This document shows positions 22,506 to 34,684 of a DNA stretch of 64,000 nt, piece by piece (positions within the stretch are counted from its first letter, which is position 1; each line of letters starts with the position of its first letter). Location: assembly GCA_964036665.1 (NCBI GenBank), contig OZ038530.1:15037001-15101000 (forward strand), written 5' to 3'. Below the pieces are notes generated by a model. It saw only the letters and a list, made by a program, of their open reading frames with translations, was not told where the DNA came from and searched no databases. Source of the DNA: Gordius sp. MW1 (Eukaryota > Nematomorpha > Gordioida > Gordea > Gordiidae). A program made the translations under genes and the position numbers.

Positions 22506-25500
22506 ATGCTGAAATATAAAACAACGGCTGACATCGATGTTTTTTTAACTCAATTCGAGTTATTCCTTAGGAGTAATAAGGCGGAGACAGATGAGCAAAA
22601 AGCGGCTCTATTATTAACCAACCTCGAGGGGGATGCATTCCGATTAATTCTAGAGGGTTATAGACCGCAAGAGTTGACAGGGATGACATATGAAGAAGCG
22701 AAAGAGCGGTTAAAGAAGTTATTCCAAAAGAACCCTTGTAGGAGAGCAAAGAGACACGAATTCTCAAAGATGCGACAAGGCCAGGGAGAGTCAATAGACG
22801 CGTACGCTAATAGACTCAAGGCCGGAGCTAACAGCTGCAACTTCGGAAACGAAGAGTTGCAAAACAGAATCGTCGACCAATTTATTATAGGATTGCGCGA
22901 TAGAAGCTTACAGGCGAGACTATTATAGAAGATGATATCAAATGGGACCGCCTACGAGAACTGGCGTTAACGGCCGAGACAATAGAAGGGGGGCTAAGCA
23001 CCTTGCAGGACTGGTCCGAAGAGGCGTGGAGCGTGGTGGCGAGACGAGAAGCGTGGACTGGACCGGTCCGGATTCCCAGGTTAAACCATGCTTTAGATGT
23101 GTTAACAGTTGACGTATACATTAATAACGATTTGTTCCAATTTATCTTCGATACGGGCGCTACGGTGTCGATCATACCGGCGCGAATATGGGCGAAGGAG
23201 ATCCCACGCAACAAAGAGCCCGTCCCGACGATATACGCGTACGGCCACGAGGAAATAAAGATCGTAGCCAAGGTGCAAGTCGATGTCCGAATGGGTAACA
23301 CGAGGAAACAGCTGTCGTTATTGCTAGCAGACGTAGCGGGGCCGCCGTTGTGCGGGATCGATTGGATACAGGAGTTCGAGCCCGAAATCTGGCGTCAAAT
23401 ACGTTGGAACTCGAGGGCTGCGGCGGAACGGTTCGCGGTCAATTACGTAGAAAGACCGAAAGACACCAAGGCCGCGATCCAGCACGTGATGAAGCGATGG
23501 GGTGGCCAGCAAGACGAACTCCCACAAGCGGTCAAGGGAATAACGGTGGAGGTGCCGTTAAAAGAGGGCATAGAGCCCGTATTTATCCCTGCTCGAAGGG
23601 TGCCGATGGCGTGGAAGAAAGAAGTAGAAGAAGAGTTGGATAAATGGATCAAGGACGGGGTGATTGAACCAATCGATTTCTCAAGATGGGCCAGCCCAGT
23701 GGTACCCGTGAAAAAAAGCGATGGAACTCTGCGATTATGTATAGACTACCGGTTTAAGATAAATAAATACGCGCAAGGGTTGTTGTACCCGTTACCCAAA
23801 ATCGACGACTTGTTAAATAAACTTGATAATGCGTGCTATTTTACGAAGCTGGACCTTACGAAAGCGTACCTACAGCTCGAATTAGGGCCAGAGACGAGCC
23901 AACGATTGACTATCTCGACACACAAGGGTCTATTTAAAGTTAACCGGATGCCGTTCGGTTTAAATTGTGCCGCGGCCATTTTTCAAAAGACAATGGACCA
24001 AATATTAGGAGGCATGGAAGGGGTTGCGGTTTACATCGACGATATCTTAATTGCAGGGGAGACGGAAGAAATTCACAACGAGAGGTTACTCAAGGTACTA
24101 GAAACGTTACAAAAGTGGGGGTTCGTGCCGAACATTGCCAAGAGTATCTTGTGGGCGAAGGAAGTAACCTTTCTGGGATACGTAATAAGTAACAAGGAGA
24201 TTCGAATCAACGACAATAAAGCCGAATTAGTCAAGCAGTGGAAAAACTTAACTAACAAAAACGAAATAAGGTCCTTCCTTGGGTTAACAACATACTTTTC
24301 AAAGTTCATTAAGGACTACGCCAAAATCATACACCCGATTCAGAAACTCATGAAAAAGAACGTGATGTACCACTGGGGTGAAGAACAGCAAGGAGCATTT
24401 GAAGCTATCAAGTCCGCGCTTACGAAAGCCCCCGTTCTGGCGTACTTCAATGGAGAGTGGGAGACCGGCCTGGTCGTAGACGCCTCGGGTTTGGGGTTAG
24501 GGGCCATCTTACAGCAACGAGCACCAGGAGAGAATTGGAGAGTGGTGGCCTATGCGTCAAGAGCATTAAACGATAGCGAAAGCCGGTATTCGACGATCGA
24601 ACGAGAGGCCCTGGCGGTGGTGTATGGACTAAAAAAGTTTAACGAATATGTACAAAGACGAAGCGTTACTATCATGACGGATCATAGACCGCTTATATAT
24701 ATTCGATCAGAGCAAAAGGGGCAAGGAACAATGGTCACCACGCCTAACCAGGTGGGCGCTCTTGGTATCAGGCTATACGACCAAGTTCGAATACAACAAG
24801 GGAACCGAAAACGCGGCAGATTTCTTGTCTAGAAATCCGAACGAACACGCGTATCAGGTTAGCGAGGAAATACCAGAGGACTCGATGAATCCGTTTATAT
24901 CATTGGACGTGGTAAAACAACACACCTTGGAGGATCCGGGGCTGCGGCAATTAAAAGAGTGGATTAGGGGTAAACAAAATACAATGGTCACGTATGGGCT
25001 AAGACGCACCTACGAAAAACACCTGCCAAAGTTACATTAAGCCAAAAGCATAATATATAACAAAGGGGGACGAATATTGTGAAGTTACGAGGAGTGGTAC
25101 TCCAAAGTCTACATAGAGGCCACGTAGGTATCAAGCGAATGCAAGAAGTGGCGCGGCAGTATATATGGTGGCCGACTCTTGACGATGACTTATTGAGCGT
25201 AGCGAAAGGGTGCCGGAGTTGCAATTACACGGCTGCGGCGGCGAAGAGGGCACCATTGATAGAGTGTCAACCTAGCCATAAACCATGGGTTCAAGTACAT
25301 GTCGAAATCATGGGTCCTCTCAAAAGTAAGTCATACCTCGTGATGGTGGACAATAGCTCGAAATGGGTAGAGGTGTTTAAATTAGAAGACACCACGGCGA
25401 CAACCGTTATAAAAAAACTGGCCGAAACGTTCGCTAGATTTGGAAATGCACCTTGGTTAATATCAGATAACGGCCCGCAATTCAAAGGGCGGGAGTTACA

Positions 25501-26188
25501 GAACTTTTGCAAGTCGAGGGGAATTAATCAACGATGGACAGCTCCTTACCATCCGGCGTCCAACGGGTTGGCAGAAAGATACGTACGATTAATTAAAGAA
25601 GCCATCGTTAGGAACGAGTCGGAAGTAGGGCTGAGTAGATTTTTGGAAAACTACAGATCTACATAACACCCCGCAACCAATAAAAGCCCGGCAGAGATGA
25701 TGCTGAAAAGAAGGATGCGAACCGAATGGGAGGTTTTGAGGGAAACCGTACCACAACAATGGGTAGAGACCGGGAACCCGCGGACGTTCAACGTAGGAGA
25801 CTTGGTTTGGGTGCGCATGTTTCTGGGTCCAAGCAAATGGGTAGAAGGCACGATAAAAGCCAAGCATGGTAGTCGGTCCTACGATGTATGGGCACAGGGA
25901 AGAAATCACCACCGACACGTGGATCAAGTAAGGAAACGGAAAATCCTGAATTGGACCACTCTGGGACAAGAGAACGGGTGGCCACAAAGAATATCATCAG
26001 AAAGGGAAGAGGGAACAAGCGCTCCAAGAGAACAAATACAAAACAGGGGAACAAGTACCACAAGAGATCAAATGCAAAACCAGTCAGGAACGCCTAGAGA
26101 AGAACCTAGATACCCGCAGCGTAGTCGAAAACCGCCAGCATTCCTTAAGGATTTTGTCTGTGAAAAGGGGAGAACTGTAGAGAGGTAA
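22506..26188 (+). pseudogene. Gag-Pol region of gypsy copy 1, broken in five places
   Basis: Domains in order: Gag (22506-22930), protease with FDTGATVSIIPA (about 23150), reverse transcriptase with LCIDYR and YIDDILIAG (about 24030), RNase H (VVDASGLGLGA, about 24480), zinc-binding integrase N-domain (HRGHVG... CRSCNY, about 25110-25230), integrase core with SDNGPQF (about 25460), and a basic C-terminus. Compared with copy 2 there is a 1-nt deletion near 22927, a 2-nt deletion near 24695, a nonsense TAA at 25038-25040, a 7-nt deletion near 25077 and a nonsense TAA at 25664-25666. No zinc knuckle is seen between Gag and protease. It cannot make a full polyprotein. Confidence 0.88.
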
Positions 26189-26359
26189 TTGGAGCGCGAA
26201 GTGCCTCAGGGGATATATTGTTTACCGTTGTGTTGTCAATCTAATTATCGTTAATTGGTATGTATTATATACGTTGGATATACACGTTTTTACTCACTTT
26301 TCTATTTTTGTATTACTTCGAAACCTCTCTCTAGTAAATAAAGATTCCCAATCTCAACA
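26176..26359 (+). repeat. 3' LTR of gypsy copy 1
   Basis: 184 bp, TGTAGAGAGG to CTCAACA, matching the 5' LTR at 182 positions and followed by the target duplication TAATT. Confidence 0.93.
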
Positions 26360-27201
26360 TAATTATACATGTGAATATGATCACACATAAGGTGATAAAT
26401 GGTCAAAGAATTTAATTGGTTTTAGTATTTTGATTTAGATATTTTCCTTCAAGTAATATAAAACATATAAGTTTGTGAAAATGATTGTTGGACATAATTA
26501 GGTTTTTGCTTTCAAAAATTTTTGATTTAGATAGATCCCTTGAAGTAATATAACATAAGGTTGTGAGATTGTGAAAAATTATTGTTGCTTGACATATGGT
26601 TTTTGCTTTCAAAATGCTAAGGAATTTGTATTTAGATAGATCCCCTCAGGTAACAAACAACATATAAATATGTAAAAAATGATTGCTGCTTGACACAATT
26701 AAATTTTTGCTTTCAAAATCTAAACATTTTATTTTTGATAGTTACCTTCAATTAATAAGCTTGACATAATTATGATTTTGCATTTGAAGTGCTAACAAAT
26801 TCTGATTTAATTAGATTCTTACAAGTAATAAAGCAACACATTTCAACTTATTTGTATTTGCAAATCAACTAAAAATATTATTTATTAAAGTGTCTGTATA
26901 AGTAGCTAAGTATATAGGTATAAATCTATAATAATAATCATATATTGTGCTTACATAAGTATAAATGTATATATTTAATGCTTATATACCTATTAATATA
27001 TAGATGAGTTTAAATATATATAATACCTTAATATAATTATACATATGAACACTATTTGTGATCACACCTAAACTACTAAATGATCAAAACCCACATATTG
27101 GTTTTAGTTCTTTTGACGCAATTCTGCGAAATTGCCAATGCATTTGATTAGTTTTCCGTATTTCCAGCTTTCCACATTTTGCGTAGAAGTGAAATATTGA
27201 T

Positions 27202-30109
27202 ATGCCTAAAGAATTTTTTTTAGCTTTTCTTTTATCTTTGCTGCATCAATGTTTTTCCAGTGATCAAATTGAAAAAATGCCAGGATTTAATGGAAATATA
27301 ACTTTTAAACATTATTCTGGGTATTTGAGCTGCTCAGATACGCGAAAGCTTCATTATTGGTGGGTTTAATCATGCTTGAAACTTATTTTAATAGGTTTGT
27401 TGAATCTCAGGGCAACCCTGAAACTGATCCACTTATTGTATGGATGAATGGTGGCCCTGGTTGTAGCTCTTTGGATGGCTTATTAAGTGAATTAGGACCA
27501 TTTCATATAAAGAATAAAGGAAACGACGTCTACCTTAATGATTATAGTTGGAATAAAGTATTTTATTTGTGATACTATTTATAATAAACAGATTGCAAAT
27601 GTAATATTTCTTGAAGCACCTGCTGGGGTAGGCTTTTCCTATGATGACAACAAAAATTACACATTTGATGATGATCAAGCAAGTCTTTATTAATATACTA
27701 TATTTGAAGGAAAATTATAAAAATTTATATGTTTATATAGGTATCATTAGATAATTACCTAGCACTGCAAGATTTTTTCAAAAAATACCCACAATTTATT
27801 AAAAATCCATTATTTATCACTGGGGAAAGCTATGGTGGGATTTATGTTCCAACTTTGACCAAAAGAATTGCTGATGATATGGCAACCAATCAGATGAACC
27901 TAAAAGTATCTAAATTATCAAGAATATATGTTTATACATTTATTTATTCTTTATTTATAATTATCAATACATTACAATAAGATATTTTAAGTTAACCAAT
28001 TTATATTATAAGGGATATGCAATAGGAAATGGGCTTCTTTCTGTGATGTTAAATGATCAATCCATAGTATATTTTGCATATTATCATGGGCTAATTGGAG
28101 AAAAGTTATGGAGACAATTGAATGAGCATTGTTGCTCCCACCCTGATGTTTGCAATTTCAACATACCCCAAACTATTGAATGTCGATTAGATGTAATAAT
28201 ATTTTCACAAATTAATTTTTATAAATTTCTTGTTTATACCAAATACAATAAAAATTTTATGAGTGTTTTTGATTTATTATGTTTTGATGATTAATTTGTA
28301 CAAATTTTCACAATATAAACTTTTTAGTTATTGATTTTGAATTATTATGTGTTCATAGATCCAATCTGTGTTGGCTATCATCTTTGATATTGGATTGAAT
28401 GAATATTCCCTCTATCGACCCTGTGAAAAGAGCCCCAATTTTTATAAGTTTTTCACATCTTTGACTAGCTCTTTTTCACATGTCCAGGCAGAAGCTTTTA
28501 AAGAAATATTTACAAGCTTATCAACATTAGATAGCAATCAAGTAATGTGAAACATTGAATGAATTTTTAACCTTAAATTAGTAATGTATTTTCATTGTGG
28601 GGATATAATTTTTTTTATCAACTATATTATCCAAACTAATCTTCAAAAAATTAAGTTTAATGTGGTTACACCACATGAACATGTCTTCCATTTTAACAAA
28701 CACAAAATTTATTAGGGATTATATGTTTTGTACCTTACTTTACTACTACATAAATTATTATTACCTCATTTGAAAACGCTTTTCTTAATAAATATATATT
28801 TTTTTAAAGTAAGTTTGTTTGATAAGAAATCTTGAATTTTAAAATGTTAAAGAGAATTTTAATAATTATCTTAACATTTAGGTTAATGTGACACCCAATC
28901 TTAAACAAGAAGTTCCTTGCTTAGATTCCTCCGCCATTACCATTTGGCTCAATAAGAAAGAAGTTCGTTCTGCTTTACACATACCAGACCATGTTGGAAC
29001 GTGGGATGTGTGTAGGTAAGATTTTCAGCTATTATAAAAAATCTTTGATATATAAAAAATTATTTCGTTATAATAATTTATCTCTTTAACTAAAGTTAGC
29101 CCTATAATTGGATTCTGAAGTTTTATCATTCTAATAAGTAATTGATCTGAGCCTTTACTATAAGTTTGGCAATCTATTATTTAGTCTTACATGTTAAAGG
29201 CTAGCTATTTTGAATCAACAATCCAAATTGCAATGAATTTTGGTTTTTTTAAAAATATCATAATATATGTTAGGTGTAAAGGGTCATTGGGAAATAGACT
29301 TATGTGCTATAATTTTGTACTTCCAATATAAACTTTTACTTTATAAACAGTCAAACGGTTGGCAGAAATTATAAGAGGATCTACGACGACGTGCAAAAGC
29401 AAATAGACGGTTTCATAGCCAAGGGCATACGCGGCTTGGTATACAACGGAGACACGGATATGGTTTGCAATTTTCTCGGGGCCCAATGGTTTGTATCATC
29501 CCTCAATCACACCCAAAATGGTGAACGCCTACCCTGGTACTCTAACGAACAAGTTGGAGGTTATACTTCTACCCAATATTTTTCGAAAATCTTAAATCCT
29601 TCGTTTCTAAATATCTCTTATTAAAGTTGTCTAGCGATATATATTTAGACTATATCTGGCCTTGCCTGCTTAGCAGGCAAACTTAAATTTGTTACTGTGA
29701 AACTAATATTTCTCCATAATTCTTGCGTTTATTATAAATTATAAGGTTAATCTAAAATTATTGGTGTTTTTACAAAAGCTATAAAACTTTCATAAAATGC
29801 ATAGAAATTAATATCGTGCGCTTACTAACACCATCTGTGCTAATAATAAGTGGCATCACAAAAACGCTTAAATTTTAAAAAGCGCGAGAGAGAAGGGGGG
29901 GGGGGGAGAGTGGGTAATAGTTGTGCAGTGTAACGTATTTACATTATATATCTCAAATTTTTATTTATGCTTGGTGCTTAGGGTTCGTTGATTATTACGA
30001 TCAATTGACGTTTGTAACCATAAAAGGAGCTGGACACATGGTTCCTCAATGGCGACCCGAACCAGCGCTTCACATGATAACCAAATTTTTGAATAACGAA
30101 CCATTGTGA
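27202..30109 (+). CDS. CTSA: Lysosomal serine carboxypeptidase (cathepsin A / protective protein), complete
   Basis: Nine exons: 27202-27359, 27395-27557, 27592-27678, 27741-27905, 28013-28192, 28359-28541, 28882-29015, 29351-29559, 29982-30109. They join in frame to 468 aa, close to the usual length of about 480. A hydrophobic signal peptide ([16 protein letters not shown]) leads in. The S10 family landmarks are all present: NGGPGCSS (residues 71-78, substrate/oxyanion region), GESYGG with the nucleophile at Ser166, [10 protein letters not shown] with the Asp at 393, and GAGHMVP with His445. The [14 protein letters not shown] block and the paired cysteines (CC, CNF) favour cathepsin A over CPVL or SCPEP1. 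The family product is a lysosomal carboxypeptidase that in vertebrates also protects beta-galactosidase and sialidase. Introns 1 and 2 are 35 and 34 nt; intron 3 appears to be GC-AG (GCAAGT donor at 27679). The coding sequence looks intact. Confidence 0.93.
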
Positions 30110-30254
30110 ATTAATAATTTTTCATATTTTTTTGGAAAATTATTTTAATTTATAGTTCATATTGCTCATATATTTATTGTTTAATCAATAATTGTCAAAC
30201 TTTTTATATTTAAATACAATATTTAATATTGAAATGCCACGATAATATATAAAA

Positions 30255-32680
30255 ACTAGCTGACCCGGCAAACGTTGCTTTGCTATATACATTATTTCTA
30301 GAAAATACTATAAGTGATGTGCATGCTCATCGTTATGCCTCGATCATATAATGAGCGATTAAAATATAATTGTCCTATGGGAAATAATTGACGAACTTAA
30401 TGTAGGAAGCATTAACACGCCAAATACAAAATAAAAACACTTAAAGCAAAGTACTTAACATCAAATTTTTTATTGCTTAGCTTTACACATTTTGCCTATA
30501 TTACACTGTCAAATAAATTAATACATGCCTAAAGAATTATTTAATTTGTAAATCGCCACAGGTTTATTTTTATTAAAGGTGCTAAAAACTTTTTTTGGTC
30601 CTACCGCAAAATCACGATTCTGGCAAATGGCCGTTTTCGGACTTAAATCAAAACCCCAACCCGCCCTGAAAATCTGTTTTATTTTTGCACCTGAACATAT
30701 TTTAGCGCGTCCAGCTTTTCACTCATTTGGGCAAACTACAATTCTGCTTACATCAGTTTAGAAACTAGGTATATCATTGGCCGCCAACCGAGCTTTATCG
30801 CAATAGGGTCTCATTGTTATCATGTTTTGCTAATATATTGTGTATTTTAAGCCAGCAGGTACCATTATAGACGTAGCCCGACCCTCTACCCTCAATTTGC
30901 CCTCCGTCAATTTTTACTATTGCTTAAATTGCATAGCAAATGAATGCTCCCATACGAATTTAGAAGAGCCTAATAAGGCCACACAAAAACAGTAAGTAGA
31001 CAGGGATTTAAGGGGTGGAGCCCCTTGGGTAAGGTTTAGAGGGGCAGCCCCAGCCGGGGTACAGGGGTGAAGCCCTTTGTTTAAATCTTCTTCTTTATCA
31101 GTTATTTGGTCCCACGGTCGTGGGGTTTGTTTTGATAAGTTTCTTGCATCTTGACCGGGTGAGTGCCATGTCTTGACTACTCTTTAGTTTTAATAACTTT
31201 ATCGCTTTTCCCGTTCCATGTGACACGGGGTCGTCCACCTCCATGTCCAGTACTTTTCGATTAAGGTCATTGGTGTCCCCCTTAGTATATCTTCATACCA
31301 CCTTAACCGATTTTTGTTAATCAAGTCCGCCATAGGTTGAATATTCATTTTTGACATGAGAAAGTCATTCGTCTTGAGCTTAGTTTACCCCAAGCTCCAC
31401 CGTATTATTCTCATCTCTGGGGCTTTTATAAGCTTTCCTTCCCTGGTGTTTAATGCCGATGCTTATTAATCAACTTTTAATTCCTTAATTAATTTATTAT
31501 CATAATGTCAAGTTCGACAAAAAATAAGGTTTTTTTAAACTCACTTTGTTGTTCACATGTATTCTATCTTTATTTAATTATTTTAATAATCCACAGTCCA
31601 GGTTTAAAATGCTCCATAACTACTGTCTTACGTTAATTTGTATGAGTAGTCCGGCCCGAGGCGAAAAGCCATTTTTATTTTTGCGCCCGAATCGAGCCCG
31701 GAACAACATCATTAATCTCGGTTATTTCTTAAACATGCGAATATCCCCTAACTTCCTAAGCAAATCCTCCTTTTTGTCTAAAATATGCCTACATATACAG
31801 CATTAAAAACTGAGATATTATGAGGTGTCGTAAAAAAGCATTCTCCACAAACCCTACTTTGGTCAATAAGCTATCAGTGTACTCAGATAATTGATAAAAA
31901 CTTAAAGCAACCGGTATAAGCATGGACGTAGCCAAGCCCTCAAACATTAAGGTCCGTTTTTTTCCCCTGCTTAAATTTCACAGCAAATAAAATGTTTATC
32001 AACGAAGTGTAGAAGAGTTTAGGTTAAAGTTTCAACAAAAAACAACACGGGGCCCGGGGGCGCTACCTAACACACCGAGGATAATAACCTTGTTAGGAGT
32101 TAGGGGCGGAGCCATTCTTAGTGGTCCGAAGAACTGAGATATATCAACATTTATTGGCACTTTGTTAAAAGTATTTTCATTTTTCTCCTTATTTAACGCG
32201 CAAAAAATGATAAAATGAGATTTTTTAATTTATTTAGCCTCGCAGGAGGGGACACGACCGTCCTTAATAATAATTGACGTGAAAAATAAGCAAAAAAATG
32301 ACTTTGATTTAATGTTTAAAATCGTAAAAAGTTTCCATTTTCCGCAGCACATGCTACATTTATCACACCACACTACCTACACGCATGACGGTCTAGAAAA
32401 TATTATTAGTGATCAAACACTTTTATTTAAGAACTGTATATTCACATTTTCAAAGAACACGATAGATACGCAGTACGTCATGAGGTTGCTTATGATTGTT
32501 GACATTTTATTAAGTGACAAAACGTATAAAACAAAATAACTTGACCGTCTTATCACTTAGAGATTTCGAATATAGTTTAAAACCTAGGCTCAGACCTACC
32601 AAATACTCTAAATCGGTCCAGCCGTTTCGGAGGAGTTTAATAACCCACACCGTTTAACGAGAATTTTATATATTAGATTA
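30255..32680 (+). mobile_element. Old composite repeat with CTAGCTGACCCGGCAAACG head and GGTCCAGCCGTTTCGGAGG tail
   Basis: Starts near 30257 with CTAGCTGACCCGGCAAACG and ends near 32675 after GGTCCAGCCGTTTCGGAGG and GAGAATTTTATATATTAGA. From general knowledge, head and tail words of this kind occur together in dispersed repeats of many invertebrates. I cannot assign a class. The interior is patchy (GGGG-rich AGCCCC blocks near 31010-31080, a LINE-like piece at 31080-31450) and carries no intact gene. Confidence 0.5.
31080..31450 (-). pseudogene. LINE 3'-region fragment
   Basis: Shares a run of words with 61980-62230 (TTGTTTTGATAAGTT, CATCTTGACCGGGT, GCCATGTC and a downstream GTCGTCC), so the two are copies of one repeat. 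In the other copy the minus strand still reads [10 protein letters not shown], as in LINE C-termini. This copy has no usable frame. Confidence 0.45.
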
Positions 32681-32689
32681 ATTAAGATA

Positions 32690-33610
32690 TGACAAATTCG
32701 TATATGACTTTATGTTTTTAGTGTTTCCTATGAAAGTAAGATAGTTATATAAATTTATTAATTGAATATAGAATGATAGAGGATAAAGGAGTATATTAAT
32801 TCTAACAAGAGCGAAACGTTGAAAAAGTTTGGTATGTTTCTTATTAAATGAGATTTTATCCGAAATTGCCCTAGAGTGTTTATTTAAATTTAGTTTTGTA
32901 ACAAAAATCTATAAATATTTATAAAGGGTTTTATTGTTAAGTTGCTTATAAAAAATATCTGTTGTAAATTTTTTATTTAAAGATTTTTTTATTGATTCTT
33001 ATTGAAATAAAAAATTAACTTCCTTTACAAGGAAAAATATAAATAATAAACTAACTTTTGGACTATAGAACGATAAATGACTTTATATAACGGTCAACAA
33101 ATCATAGCAAATCAATGACTCAAAATCTATAAAAGTATAAACAAATGAAGAAATGAAATTTTTTTTAATTATGGCTTCCAAATTTGTTTGTAAAAACATA
33201 TTTCTTCTCTATACCCACGTTGTTTGTGTGCTACATTATTGTACGGCGCTCTTTTATCACGAGTAGTGATGGGAATACCTAAGTTTTGCTGACCTAACCT
33301 TGTAGCATAGGTTAGGTTTTTTAAAAACCTTTAAGTTCTTATTGACGCGTTACCCTCTAAAGCTAGGTATTAGCTCCAAATAAACGTAGAACCTTTAGGG
33401 GAATTAACCTAGGCTTTAAAATCTAGGCCGGTCCTGGCCAATTATTTACAAAAATAGGCGCGGCCAAGCATATTTGAGCAGCAAGTATGCCGTTAAAAAC
33501 AATTTATCATATTGAAAAAAATTTTAGATTGAAATTAATAAATATGTTAAACATTTATTCATTCTTTTCGCGCTAAAAATAAACTTCTTTCTTATAGCTG
33601 AATTGATTAG
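32690..33610. other. Non-coding spacer
   Basis: AT-rich. A small hairpin (CCTAACCTTGTAGCATAGGTTAGG, stem of 8) lies near 33294-33317. No coding signal. Confidence 0.4.
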
Positions 33611-34254
33611 GGGTAACAGTAGCGTAGGGAAGGGGGGTTTTCGGGTTAGGACCCCCTACCCCCCATTGACAAAAAAAAATGAATTTTTTTTCAAATTATA
33701 CGGAGAAAATATTAATAGGAGTCTTGTGTGTGTTGCGCATATAGAAATAATATATTATCTTAATTAATTTGATATTCTTTAGATGAAATCTAGTAATTAT
33801 GACATTATCTATACATAAAATTTATGTCCTGAGTGCGTGTTTTCTAAAAAGAATAAATTTAATTCTCAATTATGTCTCTAAAAAACTATCTCAACCTCTA
33901 AATTAAACGAAGATGCTGCTGATACAAGCCAAGTTTTAGCAGCGGGGCGGGCGGGACAGTTATTGGTTCTGATGGGAAATTTAAGGCGCAAGTGTTTAGT
34001 CTAAACAATGGCTCTAATTAGCGCAAACAGAAAAATTGGAAAGAGCTCTTTGTGATTTGCGTCTCTGAAGATATTATTAACGCATTTTTGACCAAAAACC
34101 CATCGTAGATATTGAATTTATATAATTTTAATAAGTTTTTGTATCGAAATTCTTTGTAGATAGTCCTACCTTCGTCACTATTATATATAAGCTTAATAAA
34201 TTTTCGTTTAAATACCATTTGAAATTTTTTTTTGGAAAACCCCCCCTATGAGGC

Positions 34255-34665
34255 TGTTTACACATAACATGAACAACATATACACACATGTTAATACATA
34301 ACATGTGAATGTTAACACATAACATGAACAACATATACACACATGTTAATACATAACATGAACACCGAACACACACATGTTAACTCATAACATGAACAAT
34401 ATATACACATATGTTAACCCATAACATGAACAACATATACACATGTTAATACATAACATGAAAAACAGACATTCATTCATCAGGGGATTATGGTTTTCTA
34501 GAACACATACACGTCATGATAACATTCAATTTCAACCAACATCACCTATTTACATAACATTATCATCCTACACTTAAGCATTATCATTTACTTTATTTAC
34601 ATTATCATATCTTACATATTTACTATTCAATAAACTTCCATTAGTTCAAGAAACTTCCATATTCA
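34255..34665 (+). repeat. 5' LTR of BEL/Pao element (411 bp)
   Basis: TGTTTACACATAACATG to CCATATTCA. Contains several imperfect copies of a word built on ACATAACATGAACAACATA. It is 55 bp longer than the 3' LTR because of one more repeat unit at its start. Confidence 0.88.
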
Positions 34666-34684
34666 TTTTGGTCCTTCGAGCCGG

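Larger units (their letters stand above)
22297..26359 (+). mobile_element. Ty3/gypsy LTR retrotransposon (lineage B), copy 1, defective
   Basis: Two 184-bp LTRs enclose gag-protease-RT-RNase H-integrase in the Ty3/gypsy order. The 5-bp target duplication is TAATT (22292-22296, 26360-26364). A purine-rich tract (AAAAGGGGAGAAC) precedes the 3' LTR. Against copy 2 (51435-55475) this copy lacks several bases in the region next to the 5' LTR where the primer binding site lies, and its coding region is broken at several places. It is therefore a recent but non-functional insertion. Confidence 0.92.
21690..27100 (+). repeat. Tandem duplication (about 650 bp x2) interrupted by a gypsy element
   Basis: Copy A covers 21690-22296 and resumes at 26360-26410 after the gypsy insertion; copy B covers about 26465-27100. 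Both contain, in the same order, three units of about 110 bp with TTGCTTGACATAATTAGG-like words, one shortened unit, the AT-rich block ending ATACCTTAATATAATT, and a tail with ATCACACxTAA and TTGGTTTTAG. The gypsy element split copy A after the duplication arose. Copy B ends about 100 bp before the CTSA start codon. Confidence 0.7.

Noticed and set aside
22482..22928. Start of gypsy copy 1 Gag at 22482
   Set aside because: The codon there is TTG inside the primer-binding region; the first ATG is at 22506, matching the ATG position in copy 2.
29391..29624. Separate small gene ending at 29624
   Set aside because: It is CTSA exon 8 read past its GTTATA donor at 29560; exon 9 with the catalytic His follows in frame.
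34255..34480. Regular ACATAACATGAACAACATA words, looking like a CRISPR array
   Set aside because: Spacing and repeats are imperfect, the same block occurs at both ends of a BEL element, and the DNA is animal; these are LTR-internal repeats.
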